Source of the DNA: Deinococcus hopiensis KR-140
Lineage (GTDB): Bacteria > Deinococcota > Deinococci > Deinococcales > Deinococcaceae
DNA length: 64,000 nucleotides
Assembly: GCF_900176165.1 (NCBI RefSeq)
Contig: NZ_FWWU01000009.1
Location: 1,428,501-1,492,500, forward strand
Direction of reading: 5' to 3'
The position numbers and the translations under genes were made by a program. Under the pieces are notes generated by a model. It searched no databases and was not told the DNA's origin. It saw only the letters and a program-made list of their open reading frames with translations. This document shows, piece by piece, positions 62,521 through 64,000 of the stretch. Numbering within the stretch: position 1 is the first letter of the stretch; the number at the start of each line of letters is the position of its first letter.

Positions 62521-63153
62521 CGTCCGGACCATCACGATGTGCGTCGCGTCCCGCCCCAGCCAGGGCCGCCAGAGCGGCGTCTTCCTCGCTGCCCACACCC
62601 GCAGGCCCCGCCGCTCATACAGGGCGACGGCCGCCGTATTCTCCGTCGTGGTGGACAGTTGCACCCCCGCCGCTCCCCGGACGCGCAGCGCTTCGAGGTA
62701 CGCGTCCAGCAGCGCCCCCCCCAGCCCCAGCCCCCTCGCTTCCGGGCGCAGGTTGAGGTGCAGGTGCGCCGGATACGCCTCCTCGGGCGCGTGCGGACCC
62801 GGATAGCGCGCCGCCCGCGTGAGATAAGGCAAGCAGCCCACCAGCTGCGGGTACGCGCCCCGCAGCGCGCCCCACGCCACCCTTCCGAGCACCTGCACAA
62901 ACCGCCGGCGGTATGCGTCCATGTCGGCCGTGCCGATGATGTAGCCCAGGAACTGTCCCCCGGCCTCGGCGGCAAAGCCCAGGGGTCCGTTGAGCTCCTC
63001 CAGAAAGTACGCCCGCGCCCACAGCTCGCCAAACAACGCCGTGTCCGGAAAGTAGCGCGCGGCCGATTCACCGAAAAACCCCGTCTCGTAGGCCACCGCC
63101 GCCACAGTTGCCAAGTCCCCGGCCTGCAGCGACCGGACGCGCCCCTCAGGCAC
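62503..63153 (-). CDS. GNAT-family N-acetyltransferase
   Basis: A 216-aa protein whose C-terminal half carries the acetyl-CoA loop LHLNLRPEARGLGLGGALLDAYLEAL (motif A R-G-x-G-L-G-G near 140) and LYERRGLRVWAARKT (motif B). The longer N-terminal part (YETGFFGESAARYFPD) is common in actinobacterial and Deinococcus GNATs. The substrate is unknown. The start is GTG 63153, overlapping the PAP2 gene stop by 8 nt, so the two are co-translated. Confidence 0.9.
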
Positions 63154-63862
63154 CCGTCACGCCCCGGCCGTCGTGGTCCAGCTCGCCGGGCGGCGCGGTG
63201 ACTTGCGGCGTCTTTTTCAGCCGCCGCCAGCGCCGCGACAGGATCAGGTACAGGCCCGTGACCCAGGCGGTAGAGGTGGCGAAGCCCGCCAGCACGTCGG
63301 TGGGGTAATGCACGCCGAGGTAGTTGCGGCTGATGCCCACCGCGAGGCCCCACAGCACCCCCAGCACCGCCAGCGGCCACGAGCGCGAGCGCGAAAAGAT
63401 CAGCGCCACCGCCACCCCCAGCGCCATGTTCGCCATCGCGTGGCCGCTGGGAAACGAGTAGCCGGGTTCGGCCAGCACCGCCAGCAACTGGTCCGGGCGG
63501 GGCCGCTGAAACACGAGTTTGGCCAGCACGTTCAGCAGCGTGGCCCCGCCCACCGCCGCCACCAGAAACCAGGTGTGCGCCCGGGTACCGAAGCGGTACA
63601 GCGCCAGCCCGATGGCCGCCGTGACCAGGGGCAGCACCCGCACGCCGCCGATCAGGGCGAGGGCCCGCGCGGCCGCCGTCAGGCCCGGCGTGCGGTGCGC
63701 GGCGTACCAGTTCAGCAGCCCCTGATCCCAGGGAAAGCCCCCTCCCCGAAACACGTCCTCCGTCAGGTCCGCCACCAGCAGCAGCGGAGCCAGCACCCCC
63801 AGCAGCAGCAGCGCGAGCTGCGTCCAGTGACGCGCAAGCAGGGCGGGAAGGTCACGGCGCAT
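63146..63862 (-). CDS. PAP2-family membrane phosphatase
   Basis: A 238-aa lipid phosphatase-like protein with about six TM segments. The three PAP2 motifs are KLVFQRPRP (about 113-121), FPSGHAMAN (about 136-144) and SRNYLGVHYPTDVLAG (about 178-193), supplying the catalytic histidines. Likely substrates are undecaprenyl or phosphatidate phosphates; which one cannot be told. TACAGT (63869-63874) lies 6 nt before the ATG. The basic C-terminal tail faces the cytoplasm. Confidence 0.93.
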   Translation of the reverse strand: MRRDLPALLARHWTQLALLLLGVLAPLLLVADLTEDVFRGGGFPWDQGLLNWYAAHRTPGLTAAARALALIGGVRVLPLVTAAIGLALYRFGTRAHTWFLVAAVGGATLLNVLAKLVFQRPRPDQLLAVLAEPGYSFPSGHAMANMALGVAVALIFSRSRSWPLAVLGVLWGLAVGISRNYLGVHYPTDVLAGFATSTAWVTGLYLILSRRWRRLKKTPQVTAPPGELDHDGRGVTGA

Positions 63863-64000
63863 CTCCCCACTGTAGGGCGCGGGCCCACCCCAGCCATACC
63901 GGGAAAACGTTGAGGAAGCCCGCCTGAGCCATTCGGCCCACTGCGCCCTGCGCCACCCCGCCGATGCCGGAGCGGGCGAGAAGAGCGCACCATAGGCACC
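63863..64000. other. Window edge, no recognised gene
   Basis: Apart from the PAP2 promoter box I see no gene or RNA in the last 138 bases. Confidence 0.5.

Overview
The window is about 67-70% G+C chromosomal DNA from a Deinococcus species (genus-level inference). Supporting features are lysine synthesis through the LysW-carrier/alpha-aminoadipate route (hacA, hacB, lysW, lysX) of Thermus type, a split core metabolism with no plasmid or phage hallmarks, a DinB-like protein, and very many genes whose only promoter-like element is a TANNNT box 5-7 nt before the start codon. That is the leaderless-transcript architecture known from Deinococcus.

Layout. 0-5 kb: a PIG-L deacetylase (-), gluQ (+) and trpBA (+). 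5-6 kb: a badly decayed aldo/keto reductase gene split by a 124-bp MITE-like element. 6-11.3 kb (-): ppc, a YmdB-type phosphodiesterase, an SPFH membrane protein and an LptA/OstA-like protein, the last divergent from an N-acetylmuramoyl-L-alanine amidase (+). 12.8-20.9 kb (-): cobalamin adenosyltransferase, malQ, greA, a tightly overlapping holin-like/panC/pilT operon, a GH13 glucosidase, an orphan and minC. 21-24.5 kb (+): S1-domain protein, FAD dehydrogenase and HtrA protease. 24.6-28.4 kb (-): the nadB-nadC-nadA de novo NAD operon followed by a cupin. 28.5-31.1 kb (+): small membrane protein, methyltransferase and radical SAM protein.

31.4-35.0 kb (+) is the lysine cluster: hacA, a small orphan, hacB, a four-CXXC zinc-ribbon protein, lysW and lysX. 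Its LysW keeps the functional C-terminal EDWGE tail but has lost all four zinc-binding cysteines, while the protein encoded just before it carries two LysW-like zinc ribbons. This is the most unusual biology in the window. 35.3-37.9 kb: marR plus a 14-TM drug exporter. 38-41 kb (-): TPR protein, NAD(P)HX repair enzyme and a DUF4388 protein, divergent from rsmA (+) through one palindromic -10 box. 42-44.7 kb (+): a PfkB-family kinase and a gamma-glutamyltransferase-like protein. 44.7-53.2 kb (-): SDR, recG, DUF808 protein (with a perfect 28-bp-arm palindrome inside the gene), DinB-like protein, HAD phosphatase, PhzF-like protein and asnS. 53.2-54.2 kb: a decayed metallo-beta-lactamase-fold gene and an AT-rich island. 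54.2-57.2 kb (-): the glycolytic operon gap-pgk-tpiA with hairpins between genes. 57.4-59.6 kb (+): a copper-handling cluster (HCxxC small protein, YcnI, CopC, CopD). 60.1-63.9 kb: aspartokinase, a membrane-anchored PIG-L deacetylase, a GNAT acetyltransferase and a PAP2 phosphatase.

No rRNA, tRNA, CRISPR array or intact transposase was recognised. Most large open frames opposite the annotated genes are GC-driven shadows. The sequence was read by eye; family names rest on recognised motifs, not on database searches.
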